Notes under the pieces: model-generated | What the model was told of the DNA's origin: nothing | Seen by the model: only the letters and a program-made list of their open reading frames with translations | The model's database searches: none | NCBI RefSeq assembly: GCF_964204645.1 | Contig: NC_134027.1 | Span: forward strand, 19,954,485-20,014,484 | Direction: 5' to 3' | Source of the DNA: Tubulanus polymorphus | Taxonomy: Eukaryota > Nemertea > Palaeonemertea > Tubulaniformes > Tubulanidae | DNA length: 60,000 nt | Shown here: one piece after another, positions 18,325 to 27,714 of the stretch | Numbering within the stretch: position 1 is the stretch's first letter | Layout of the letters: the number at the start of each line of letters is the position of its first letter | Translations under genes and position numbers: made by a program

Positions 18325-19729
18325 TTACATAATAAAAAAAGTAAAATTTAAAATATAATATTCCTCCGATTACAATTCCTATACAAGTTATAGCTAATTT
18401 AGTATTTTCATGGGATTTATTATCATCATTTAGTTTAATTATATCATGTTGAATAATATCGGTTCTATTATTTTCTGATGTATTGTAATCTTTTATTTTA
18501 GAATCATTATCCAATTTAATATTCTTAGTTTTAGTTTCAGTTGATTGAATATGTTTTTTATTTTTTTCACCTTCCATTAATTTTGGAGCAGTAATAATCT
18601 TTTTATTTATATCATTTAATCCAAATGAATTATTTATTGTTGCAGTTTTAATTAGATTATTATAACCAATTATGTTTCCCATCTTTAATACTAAATCATT
18701 AGAAATAATTAATAGATTAGGGCCTATACAATAATTAAGTCTTACATGAGATTTATCTAAATAATTTTGATATCTTATAATGTTTTCTGGAATCGATCTA
18801 TTTTTATCATTATGAATTGAATCTTCAAATAAAACTTTAAACTGTTTCTGCGCATCGAATGAAGTGTTATCATTTCCAATTATCGGTGATCTTGTTTCAA
18901 CTTGCGCACCTAAAATACAAATTAAATAAGTTCTAATAGATTGATTTATTCTTTCTATACCTGATTTAGTAAAACCTTCACTATTTTCTAAAATAAAATA
19001 TACCCAACCATTATTGTTTTCTTGTTTTAAATTATCATAAAATTTTGGTAATTTATTGAAATTTAATGTTTCTAAATCCTTTGTTTCTATTTTACCATAA
19101 CCTAATTTATTATTATAGATATTATAAAAACTATTAGATGGTATGGGAAGTGCACAATATTCTGCAATCTTTCAAGGGCATGGAAGTGATCTTATTGTTC
19201 CAATTTTTGTTCTAAAATCAGAATTATTTATATCTATATTAAATTCATTGCAAATTTTATAAAACTTAGATAAATTAATATTATTATCTAATTCTTTGAA
19301 ATACCTAGATCCTGGTAAAGCGCACTCTAATTCATTTAATATTATTCTGATTTGAAAGTATGTATGAAATCTAAATAAACTTTGAATTAATTTATATTTA
19401 GAATTATTCAAATGATCATTCCAACTAATTCCACATCCTGTTGTTGCACAATAAACAGCAAAATTTAATTGATTCTGCCAATACTTCATATTAGATTTTA
19501 ATAACCATTGTTTTTCATCTTTCAATTTTTTAAAATTAATTAAATATATATGAAATATATTTTCCATCTTTGCATTAAAATTATTAGTTTCAGTAACATA
19601 AATTTCTAAATTAGTTAATGAATCTAAAACTTCATTTCTATATGTAATATCTTTATTAAAATCTATTGCTGGAATATTATATTTAATTGATTTATTATGT
19701 TGGAAAGCTTTTGGAAAACTATCTACCAT
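18296..19729 (-). pseudogene. Conserved Polinton protein (about 477 aa), one premature stop (E1)
   Basis: One frame runs from 19729 to 18296 with a single TGA at 19172-19174 where E2 has Lys. The N-terminal half has YCATTGCGISWNDHL and FRFHTYFQIRIIL motifs. The second half has GWVYFILENSEGFTKSGIER, and a membrane segment lies near the end (ITCIGIVIGGILYFKFYFF). I recall proteins with these motifs as conserved companions of capsid genes in invertebrate Polintons; no function is known to me. The 3' end overlaps the next gene by 29 bases. Confidence 0.75.
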
Positions 19730-19745
19730 TTATATAATTAAAAAA

Positions 19746-20180
19746 TTAATAATTTATTAATTCTTTTAATAATTTATCTTGTTCTTCAACTGTTATATGA
19801 CCATTTAAACTTATTATATTATCTAGTGTATTCTTTAATTTATTAATTTCTTTTATATTAGTTTTAATTTTTTCTTTATTACTTTTTATATTCAATTTTG
19901 AACTTTTACCAGTTAAAACACTTGAACTTAATCCTAATACACCAATTGATATAGCTAAAGGTGTTAATGGGCTGAATATTGCTAGAAATGTTATTACAGA
20001 ACTAATTGTAACCGAACCACTTATAATCAAATGATATATAATTTTACTTTTTAAATATTTTTTCTTTTTTATCTTTAAGTCACTTTCAAATTCTAATATT
20101 TGTTTTTCTAAATATGTTTTTAATTTAGTTTTATTTATATCATGAGGAATAATATCAATACTATCAACTTTATCTTCCAT
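19746..20180 (-). CDS. Small protein with hydrophobic hairpin, 144 aa (E1)
   Basis: Residues about 45-90 form a long hydrophobic stretch (IIYHLIISGSVTISSVITFL, then AIFSPLTPLAISIGVLGLSS), long enough for a membrane hairpin, flanked by basic/charged helices. Adintoviruses are described as encoding membrane-active virion proteins of this kind. The E2 orthologue (148 aa) is intact. The start carries the TTTTTTTTGTTAAATAAATG motif, 20 bp after the previous stop. Confidence 0.65.
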   Translation of the reverse strand: MEDKVDSIDIIPHDINKTKLKTYLEKQILEFESDLKIKKKKYLKSKIIYHLIISGSVTISSVITFLAIFSPLTPLAISIGVLGLSSSVLTGKSSKLNIKSNKEKIKTNIKEINKLKNTLDNIISLNGHITVEEQDKLLKELINY

Positions 20181-20201
20181 TTATTTAACAAAAAAAATTA
20201 C
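20178..20201 (-). promoter_or_regulatory. T-run + AAATAAATG start motif
   Basis: Minus strand TTTTTTTTGTTAAATAAATG fills the whole gap between the stop of the 140-aa gene and this start. Confidence 0.5.
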
Positions 20202-20623
20202 TAATTAGTAAACTTATAAGCAACAAATATAACAATAACTGTTCCGCCTAAAATCCATATTATTTCATATTTCTGTTGTTCTTTACTTGGGGTATAATAA
20301 TCTGATAATTTAGGTTTGTATAGATGTAATTTTTCTTTATTTGTTACTGCGTTATATAAACTCATTGCATCATCAACTGATTGAAAATCTCTATGTGAAA
20401 TCTTCTGATCATATAATTCTTTATTGATGTAATCCATATAGTTTTGCCTCTTTTCTCTATATTCTTCTGCAGCTTTATTGTATTTCTCTAACGCTAAGTT
20501 ATGTCTTCTTTGTTCTCCTAATGAACTATTTTTATCAATATGTTTAAATAAATAACCACCACCAGTAAATGCTAAAGCGTTAACAATTGCCGATCCTATA
20601 ATAGTTATAATTGCAGAAGCCAT
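20201..20623 (-). CDS. Conserved Polinton small membrane protein, 140 aa (E1)
   Basis: An N-terminal hydrophobic segment (ASAIITIIGSAIVNALAFTG) and a C-terminal one (EIIWILGGTVIVIFVAYKF) flank a charged helical middle (EQRRHNLALEKYNKAAEEYR) and a KPKLSDYYTPS motif. This architecture and motif set recur, as I recall, in many invertebrate Polintons near the capsid genes. It is nearly identical in E2. It is probably a virion or assembly membrane protein. Confidence 0.75.
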   Translation of the reverse strand: MASAIITIIGSAIVNALAFTGGGYLFKHIDKNSSLGEQRRHNLALEKYNKAAEEYREKRQNYMDYINKELYDQKISHRDFQSVDDAMSLYNAVTNKEKLHLYKPKLSDYYTPSKEQQKYEIIWILGGTVIVIFVAYKFTN

Positions 20624-20643
20624 TTATTTAGCAAAAAAAATTA
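20621..20643 (-). promoter_or_regulatory. T-run + AAATAAATG start motif
   Basis: Minus strand TTTTTTTTGCTAAATAAATG, directly before the 140-aa gene. Confidence 0.5.
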
Positions 20644-20648
20644 TGCAT

Positions 20649-20870
20649 TTATATGGGAGGAATATATTTTTGTTTTTCTAAATAATCAATAGTTAAATTA
20701 GATAAAGTAACTGCTAATGTTAATTTTAGAATATCATTGATATCAAATCTATCAACATTAACACTTCCCATTTTGAATACTTTTTTTAATACCATTGAAT
20801 AACCAACAGTTCCAACTGATAGTAATGCGCCATTATATAATCCAGTTATTATCCACTTATTATCACTCAT
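20649..20870 (-). CDS. Conserved Polinton small protein, 73 aa (E1)
   Basis: It has a hydrophobic N-terminal half (ITGLYNGALLSVGTVGYSMV), a DRFDINDILKL motif, and a C-terminal LTIDYLEKQKYIPP motif. Polintons of other invertebrates carry a similarly sized protein with a D-rich centre and a T-x-D-x-L-x-K-Q-x-x-x-P end, as I recall. It starts immediately after the stop of the 115-aa gene. E2 has an intact 72-aa copy. Confidence 0.65.
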   Translation of the reverse strand: MSDNKWIITGLYNGALLSVGTVGYSMVLKKVFKMGSVNVDRFDINDILKLTLAVTLSNLTIDYLEKQKYIPPI

Positions 20871-20889
20871 TTATTTATCAAAAAAATTA
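20868..20889 (-). promoter_or_regulatory. Start motif embedded in the preceding gene
   Basis: The motif TTTTTTTGATAAATAAATG serves as the last codons (N-F-F-D-K-stop) of the 115-aa gene and runs straight into the ATG of the 73-aa gene. The coding end and the presumed promoter therefore overlap completely. Confidence 0.5.
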
Positions 20890-21218
20890 CTATCTTCAAA
20901 ATATTTAGTTAACTTATTTATGATTAATTCAACATTTATTTTATTACTAGTTTTATGATTATCATATATTTTGGATAATATGTTTTTAATATCATATATG
21001 ATAAAATCTTCATCTAATTCATAAAATCTTAAAGACTCGGTAATCTTTTCTACATTAAAAGTTTCTTTATCAATTGTTGTTTCATACTCAAATGTTGTTT
21101 CATTAGAAAATGCAATATTTTTGATATGTGTAATTACATCATTAATGTTAAATTTCATTTCTTTCTCACGTTTAAAATCAAATCCAAAACATATACTCGG
21201 TCCAACAGTTATATTCAT
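20871..21218 (-). CDS. Unknown acidic protein, 115 aa (E1)
   Basis: It starts MNITVGPSICFGFDF and ends NFFDK. The middle is Asp/Glu/Lys-rich and variable between E1 and E2 (113 aa), while both ends are conserved. No membrane segment or known motif is visible. It lies between the penton-like gene and the 73-aa gene, with zero spacing to the latter. Confidence 0.6.
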   Translation of the reverse strand: MNITVGPSICFGFDFKREKEMKFNINDVITHIKNIAFSNETTFEYETTIDKETFNVEKITESLRFYELDEDFIIYDIKNILSKIYDNHKTSNKINVELIINKLTKYFEDSNFFDK

Positions 21219-21234
21219 TTATATAGGTGAAAAA

Positions 21235-21990
21235 TTACTCTTTACATCTTATAACTAATTCATAAATTACAGGAAAGTTATTCAAATCAATTAAGTATCC
21301 ATTATGATTTCTTATTTCTAATTTAAAATTATTAAATTGAGGAATACAAGGTTTGAAATCACATTCAGCTAAATTATAATTTATTTGCGTTCCAAATTGT
21401 TTAACATTTTTTAATGGTAAAATATTTAATATACTAGAATTACATGTTGTATCTTTAGTTGCTTCAAATGTTTTTGTAGGATCGATTAAATTGCAATAAA
21501 TATAAAAGTGTGTAAAAGGTATTATATTTGTATAAGTATCAATATTTGAATAATGTCTATCCGGAAGAATTCCAAACAGTTTAGCTAAAGGTTTTCTTAC
21601 TAGAAATCTATGTTGTTCATTAGTTAACTTTATTCTTATTTTATTCGAACTATCACTTTTGATGAATTTAATTTCAAATCAAGCAGCTGAGCCCATTTTT
21701 AAACGAGCTCTTTTATTAATTTCTTGCGCTAATGTTTCTAAATTATATAATCCTGGTTTTAGATAAAGATGAAACCATTTATTCAAATTTCTAACATAAA
21801 TTTTAAAAGCTAAATGATCAAGACTTTTATTCGATATATTATGAAAAGAATTACATAAACTTATATTAACTAATTTTAAATCTACACAATTCTTGAATTC
21901 TCTATCTAATTGTATTAGTAAATTATGAGATTTATAATTTGTAAGTTTTCTAGAATTTACAAATATTCTGTATTCTTTTAATTCTACCAT
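21235..21990 (-). pseudogene. Penton-like minor capsid protein, one premature stop (E1)
   Basis: The frame of 252 codons has one TGA at 21679-21681 where E2 has Gly. The protein begins MVELKEYRIFVNSRKL and contains YLKPGLYNLETLAQEINKRA, a segment typical of Polinton minor capsid (penton) proteins as I recall them. It would occupy capsid vertices. E1 also lost the E2 stop codon and reads seven residues further. The intact E2 copy is at 44341-45081. Confidence 0.75.
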
Positions 21991-22007
21991 TTATTTTACA
22001 TATTTTC

Positions 22008-22342
22008 TTATTCGAAATCTATTTCATGGTGCCCTTTTTCATTCTTACCTTTATATATGAAATAGAAATCACCAGAATATAATTCTTCTAGATCTTCACT
22101 TGATAATCTATGAAATCTATCTGGTAATTAAGTTCTGAATTTATATTTATTTCCTTTTAATCCTTCATATTCTAAATGAATTACTAATTTATCTCCATAT
22201 TTATTAGTAATTGTTTCAATGTTAGTAATTAAATATTTCTTGTGAATTGTTAACTCAGTTAGTTTTTTAAATCTACGGATTTGACGCTTGAAGTATCTTT
22301 AATTCTATCTAAGAATTCACTGTGTACTTGTTTACTCTCCAT
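22008..22342 (-). pseudogene. Small OB-like conserved protein, frameshift and stop (E1)
   Basis: It aligns with the intact 117-aa gene of E2 (45099-45452). E1 lacks several bases near codon 26, which shifts the frame, and carries a TAA in place of a Tyr codon at about 22128. The family motif in E2 (KYLITNID, then GDKLVIHLE and YLPDRF) suggests a small beta-barrel, perhaps single-stranded-DNA binding, which would fit its place next to PolB; this is inference. Confidence 0.7.
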
Positions 22343-22370
22343 TTATTATACAAATTTTTATTGAAATTGA

Positions 22371-25300
22371 TTAACACGCTAGAATCCTTTTCATAATCTC
22401 ATTTTCTTTTGTTTCTTCTCTTTTGAATTTTATATATTCATCTAAATTGCAACCATAGGCGACTGTGTGGATTCCATCATCTAAAATATATCTTTTATCA
22501 TCAAATGGATTCAAACTTATCTTCTCTATCTCTTCAATATACATTTCATGATCTTCAGATCTTAAACATTTCATCTTATGTTTTCTAACTTCTTCATTAA
22601 ATATACAATTGATATAATCTTTAAAATGAATATTCTTTTCAACAACGCTTTTGGTTATTCTTTTTAACTTTTTAGCTTCATGTTCTTTAGTTTTATATGA
22701 ATACATTTTAGATCTAATACCTATGAACTCTATCATTTCTTCACCACCTAATTCATCTTTGAATTTACCGGGAACTTTTTTATTATCATTGCTAAACAAT
22801 TCATGATCTTTAGGATAGTTACTGAAATCAAAATGATGTTTTAATGTTTTTAAATCATCAGTTATATTATCAGTTTTTATCTTTAATATGTAAGAATCTG
22901 TATCAAAATATAAGATTTCTATATGTTTTTCTCCAAAATGAGGTTGTAATACGTTATAATAGAATTCATACATCAATAGCTTTGAAATTTCTAAAACTGC
23001 AGCTCCAACATAAATCGGTTTATTAAATTTCATTGAAGTTCTTCTCATATTAACTGCTGCTAAATTTTCATCAAATATTCTGTTACCTATAAACTTAGGA
23101 TATGATTGTAAATGCCTTATCCTTTTACCATTACTAACTAACTCAATATCATTTCTATTTCTAATATTTTCACAAGTCTTACCATAGAACGCATTGTTCA
23201 TTAGTTTGAAGAAATCCTTCTCAAAATCAGTTTTAGATTTAGTTCTCTGTGTAGTATTAAAATCTATATATTTTTCTAACCATTTAGATTGACTGAATGA
23301 AATATATCTATGTACTTTTTTTAATATCATTCTTTGTCTCAAATAAAACTTCAACATTCTATAATGCACAACGTAATTATATTTATCTTCTTGAGTTACC
23401 ATTAACTTTTCAGTATGAATATGATTATCGGGTTTAATTCTTTTTTGATAATTTGATAATTCTTCATGTTTAACAGTTTTATGTTCGGGACAATATGCTA
23501 GATTTCTAGATTTGAATTTAATATTTTCAGGGTATTCTAAATCTACAACGAAGAAGTAACCAATATCTGAATCATCTGCAATATCTAGGATTCTTTTCTT
23601 CCAATCAAATTTATCAATTTGTAAAACTTCAGTTATTTCAAACATCCCATAAGGTTGTGGTTCCATCATTGCCCAACCATAAAGATTATTTGCATCTATG
23701 TATAATAATTTATATCCAGGATTATCATTTACATTGAAATATCTATCACCCAATACACCTGAAACACCTCCTCTTATAGATTTTTCAAATAATAGTAATT
23801 GATCTATATTTGTTAACAAATCCATTTTTATATCTGTAAATTTTAATCCACAATCCCATGTTAATCCTGGTGATGAATAACAATGACAAGGATCAATATT
23901 GAAATATTTTAGGTTTACATCTCTAAACCTTTCGAATATATCGGTTAATAATAATACATCTGATTTTAAATATAAATCTACTAATTGCCCGTGATTTTCT
24001 ATTTTGAAATGATTCCAAATATTCAATGTTCTATTATAGACTTCATCTTTAACATATTCATTTTTTAATTCATCATAGAATTGTTCTTTTAATAATTCAG
24101 TTATATTAAAATCATTATGATTTTTATAGAAAGAATATGGAATCGCTCCTTTATATCTCATTAATTGGAAATCATCATTATTTGGGTAATATTCTTTTAA
24201 TATCTTTAATTCATCATCAACTAATGATTTTGATAAGTTATCTAATGAACTACTTAAAAATCTATATGAATCTATAAATCTTAGACAACCAAATTGGAAT
24301 GATATATAATTCTCAGATGTTTTAGCTAACATTCTAAATTTATAAGTTGGTATTTTATCTTTTGATCTATTTGAATTTAATATTTCTATTTCATTATTGA
24401 TTTCTTCTATTTTGTGACATAACCGTTTGATAAATAAATGTGCATCATATCCTGATAGGTTATGAAATATAACTGGTACAAAGTTAATTTTCTTAGCTTG
24501 TAAGTTACAATTCTCATGTGCAGCGCCTCTAAACTTTCCATTCAAATGATCATGGTCTCTTACTTTTTTATCTTTATAATTAAATATCTTTTCACAATAA
24601 TAACATTTATCTGCAAACGCAAATTCTTCTTTATCTTTTTCTGTCATTATAATTTCTATATTTGTATTCAATAATTTACTAAATCTTATTTCATATTCAA
24701 TTAATAAGTCACAAAAATGATTGATAACATTTTCATTTCTATAATTATAATATTCACTTTTAATTAGTTCTGGATAATTAGATTTAATATATAACCCTAA
24801 AGCTGCAGCTGATTGATGAATCTTTTTAATTGTATTTGTTATTGGTGGTTCTTCTGAATAATCACTTTCATTAGAATTTAATTTCTTTCTTTTATAACAT
24901 ATATCTTTTCTATCTTTATCTGTTAATTCTTTATTTAATGATTCAAAATCTCCATATATTACAAATGGTAATTTATTTTTGTAATCATATTTTTTGAATT
25001 CTAATATTTTATCCTTTTCATTTGGTAAAACTAATTTACAATAATCATGATTATCACATAGTTGTTTATGATTTAATAATGTACTTTCATTACTAAATTT
25101 ATGTAAACATTTTCTACATAGATATATTTTATTATGGTGATCACTTTCTGATTTGAAAAATAAATCGATTTGTTTAATCCACATATAATGATTTTCATAA
25201 TATAGTATATCTATAACATCATTTGAATCATAATCTTTTGATAGATATAAAGGTTCTAATGTATAATGTTTTATGTTGTTACCTTTTGTATTTGGTAATT

Positions 25301-26405
25301 TGATTAAATCAAATACATTTATTTTAAGATTATTATCTCTTTCTATTTTTGGAATATTTTTAATTCTAACAGGATACTTATCTATCTTATAATTATTTTC
25401 AAATTGTTTATAATGAGTTAATCTAAAACTATGTTGTTTATAATCTTCAACTGGGTGTAAACAACTTATTATAGCCCATATAAAACATTTATTATCAAAA
25501 TTTTGTATATTTATTACACCATTAGTTTTAAATGGTAGTTTAATATAACTTGTTCCATTTATACTATCATCTTTATAATATGATAAATTATTTTCATCAA
25601 TTGGTTTTGATTTAGTTAACTTATTATATTTTGTGTTATAAACATGTAAAGTTATAAATATTATCTCATCAAATATTAAACCAGATCCTTCAAAATATTT
25701 CTCTTCTATTTTAGTTTTTATTTCATTATAACATTTATTTAATTTATCATCTATATGTTGTTTAGATATAATATGTTGTGAATGAGAATTTATATTATAT
25801 ATTGGTTTATCTTCAGATTTTATAAATTTAACTTTAACTGATATACTAATTTTTGGATATTCTACGTTTGTAATTATTTTTATTATTTCTTTCATATTTT
25901 CTAAATGTTTTTTATTTTCTTCTAATGTTTTTCCTTTATGAAATTTAAACTCGATAGCTGCTGGACCAATATCACTTTTAAATGCTTCGGTTATCTCTAT
26001 ATCTTTTTTATTATCTAATGAATTAATATAATTTCTTACATCTTCCATGTATGGTCTTTTATTGTTTAATTTATTTTTTATTCTTTTAATTGTCTTCTGT
26101 TTCTTATCGTTATCATTATCAAAATAATCTTCACCTAAAATATCATTATTCTTATTTCTAATATGACTTTTAGATTTAAAATGTTCATTATAATATCTTT
26201 TATCACTGAATGATTGATTACATGTATCACATTTGTATGTTTCTTTTTCATCCTTTAATTCTTCTAATTTAGTTTCTAATATATCATCTTTATATTCTAG
26301 TTTCAATTTATTCTCTAAATGTGTTCTAGTTTTATTGTGTCTTGCTTTTTGGGATTTATCTATATTTATCTTACATGTTGGGCAGTAGTACTTATTTGCT
26401 TCCAT
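22371..26405 (-). CDS. Protein-primed family-B DNA polymerase, 1344 aa (E1)
   Basis: This enzyme would replicate the linear element. Three C2H2-like fingers are visible (near residues 8-29, 60-82 and about 425-445). Exonuclease motif I is YGDFESL (about 485) and motif II NLSGYDAH (about 650). An HNH-like zinc segment lies between them (CYYCEKIF ... VRDHDHLNGKFRGAAH, about 600-630). Polymerase motif A is DANNLYGWAM (about 905), motif B NNAFYGKTCENIR (about 1072) and motif C YFDTDSY (about 1168). All key acidic residues are present and the frame is open. The first 38 codons lie in the terminal inverted repeat. The gene faces inward from the right end. Confidence 0.95.
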   Translation of the reverse strand: MEANKYYCPTCKINIDKSQKARHNKTRTHLENKLKLEYKDDILETKLEELKDEKETYKCDTCNQSFSDKRYYNEHFKSKSHIRNKNNDILGEDYFDNDNDKKQKTIKRIKNKLNNKRPYMEDVRNYINSLDNKKDIEITEAFKSDIGPAAIEFKFHKGKTLEENKKHLENMKEIIKIITNVEYPKISISVKVKFIKSEDKPIYNINSHSQHIISKQHIDDKLNKCYNEIKTKIEEKYFEGSGLIFDEIIFITLHVYNTKYNKLTKSKPIDENNLSYYKDDSINGTSYIKLPFKTNGVINIQNFDNKCFIWAIISCLHPVEDYKQHSFRLTHYKQFENNYKIDKYPVRIKNIPKIERDNNLKINVFDLIKLPNTKGNNIKHYTLEPLYLSKDYDSNDVIDILYYENHYMWIKQIDLFFKSESDHHNKIYLCRKCLHKFSNESTLLNHKQLCDNHDYCKLVLPNEKDKILEFKKYDYKNKLPFVIYGDFESLNKELTDKDRKDICYKRKKLNSNESDYSEEPPITNTIKKIHQSAAALGLYIKSNYPELIKSEYYNYRNENVINHFCDLLIEYEIRFSKLLNTNIEIIMTEKDKEEFAFADKCYYCEKIFNYKDKKVRDHDHLNGKFRGAAHENCNLQAKKINFVPVIFHNLSGYDAHLFIKRLCHKIEEINNEIEILNSNRSKDKIPTYKFRMLAKTSENYISFQFGCLRFIDSYRFLSSSLDNLSKSLVDDELKILKEYYPNNDDFQLMRYKGAIPYSFYKNHNDFNITELLKEQFYDELKNEYVKDEVYNRTLNIWNHFKIENHGQLVDLYLKSDVLLLTDIFERFRDVNLKYFNIDPCHCYSSPGLTWDCGLKFTDIKMDLLTNIDQLLLFEKSIRGGVSGVLGDRYFNVNDNPGYKLLYIDANNLYGWAMMEPQPYGMFEITEVLQIDKFDWKKRILDIADDSDIGYFFVVDLEYPENIKFKSRNLAYCPEHKTVKHEELSNYQKRIKPDNHIHTEKLMVTQEDKYNYVVHYRMLKFYLRQRMILKKVHRYISFSQSKWLEKYIDFNTTQRTKSKTDFEKDFFKLMNNAFYGKTCENIRNRNDIELVSNGKRIRHLQSYPKFIGNRIFDENLAAVNMRRTSMKFNKPIYVGAAVLEISKLLMYEFYYNVLQPHFGEKHIEILYFDTDSYILKIKTDNITDDLKTLKHHFDFSNYPKDHELFSNDNKKVPGKFKDELGGEEMIEFIGIRSKMYSYKTKEHEAKKLKRITKSVVEKNIHFKDYINCIFNEEVRKHKMKCLRSEDHEMYIEEIEKISLNPFDDKRYILDDGIHTVAYGCNLDEYIKFKREETKENEIMKRILAC

Positions 26406-26563
26406 TTTAATACTATATTTTTTATTAAAATTGATTTTAGAAGTTCAATGATTTAAATGTTATTCATATATATGAATATTTTAAGAGTAATAGGGGTAAT
26501 AGGCTTTCAAGCTAAAGGTTGAACGGGCGGGTGAGTAAAAATGAAAAACATATCCCTATTACT
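26292..26563. repeat. E1 right terminal inverted repeat with collapsed palindrome
   Basis: 26292-26485 is the inverse of 8883-9076 and includes PolB codons 1-38. 26486-26563 keeps the whole start of the inner arm (AGTAATAGGGGTAATAGGC to GGGTGAGTAAAAATG) but the outer arm is reduced to ATCCCTATTACT. About 190 bp present in the left palindrome are therefore missing here. Confidence 0.85.
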
Positions 26564-26569
26564 TATATC
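26564..26569. repeat. E1 target site duplication, right (TATATC)
   Basis: Identical to 8611-8616. Confidence 0.9.
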
Positions 26570-27439
26570 TAATATCATAAGATGGATTTTATTGTTCAAT
26601 GCAGGTTTGTGACAATACGATACTGTATGGAACATTGCTAATACGAGTTAAAATGTTTGAGGCATTATATATGTACGTACGTTGTTTTTATTTCGTACGT
26701 ATTAGATAAAAAAAATTCTAAACTCCATTATAAAATTATTCAGTGAAAGTTTAAGGCAAGAAATCACAGCGGTAGTTAAGTACGTACGAATTGATAAGAT
26801 GATTAGTATATTATTCACATTGGTCAGTGTTCTCAGCTCCGCGGTATTTGAAGGATGGGGAGCAATGGAAAACAAACCGGGATCTGAGATCACCGAGCCA
26901 ACACCCTGTTTTGCATTAAAATGTGGTTCTAATTTTTTTTTGTTTTTTGTCAATTCCTACTACATAGAATATTTTAACTAGAATCCACTCGTGACCCACA
27001 CGAACTCAAATGACACGCACCACTCGAGATCCAAACGAAGACTGGTCGCTACGCTTATCACATGTGACAAGTGTAAATAGTATATTATTCACATTGGTCA
27101 GTGTTCTCAGCTCCGCGGTATTTGATGGATGGGGATTAGAAAACAACCTTGGTCCTTACCACCTGACCACACTCCCCACTGCCTACCTCTACCACATATA
27201 ATAAATCCCCGATCACACAAATAATCCCCAACCCACAAATAAGCCCCAACCCCACAAAACCTAACCCCCACTTAAAAACCGACTGAAATGAGGAGCAAAC
27301 TGAAGAATATAATTTATGGACCATACACACGCGAACACTTTAAAAACGACTGTCATCATCACTCCGCAATATCCACTATGAGGGACACATGGGTCAGGTG
27401 AGCGCAGGTGTCATATTCTTAGTTATGAAAAAGTGGACT
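26570..27439. repeat. Non-coding; 57-bp direct repeat and dispersed repeat
   Basis: A segment of about 57 bp (AGTATATTATTCACATTGGT through GGATGGGGA) occurs at 26805-26861 and again at 27079-27135 with one difference. The stretch 27029-27080 (GATCCAAACGAAGACTGGTC onward) resembles 55283-55336, so it is a dispersed genomic repeat. No gene is seen. Confidence 0.6.
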
Positions 27440-27714
27440 AAATGGATTATGAATGTACAGGGAATGCCAAGGAAGTTTTGTCAACGATTTATTAGAGATG
27501 TTCTGCAATTTTGGTGAATTATATTTGTTCATATGGACACTTGGATTTATAACCATATTGAACTATAGTTCATATACCATGTACACAAGGACTGAACTCT
27601 GTGACCTCAGGACTAGTAATAGGTCTTTATCAGGTGAATTAGTATCACACTTGAGACAGTTTGGTATCTAAAAACGTGGATCAACGGGGCGTGGTAAAAG
27701 AGCTGGCAAACATT

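Larger units (their letters stand above)
8617..26563. mobile_element. E1: near-complete Polinton/adintovirus-like element, 17.9 kb
   Basis: The element is bounded by inverted AGTAATAGGG...CCCTATTACT ends and a perfect 6-bp target duplication. It encodes PolB, retroviral-type integrase with chromodomain, A32/FtsK-like packaging ATPase, major capsid protein, penton-like protein and several small membrane proteins, the gene set of Polintons/adintoviruses. I did not recognise an adenain-like cysteine protease. Four genes are interrupted (15071, 19172, 21679, 22008-22342), so this copy is probably not autonomous. Composition is very AT-rich compared with the flanks. E2 is collinear throughout. Confidence 0.95.

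Noticed and set aside
22008-22342. Recoding of stop codons in E1 as an explanation for the internal TGA/TAA codons
   Set aside because: Both TGA and TAA interrupt frames, one gene also has a frameshift, and normal stops terminate the intact genes; simple decay is enough.
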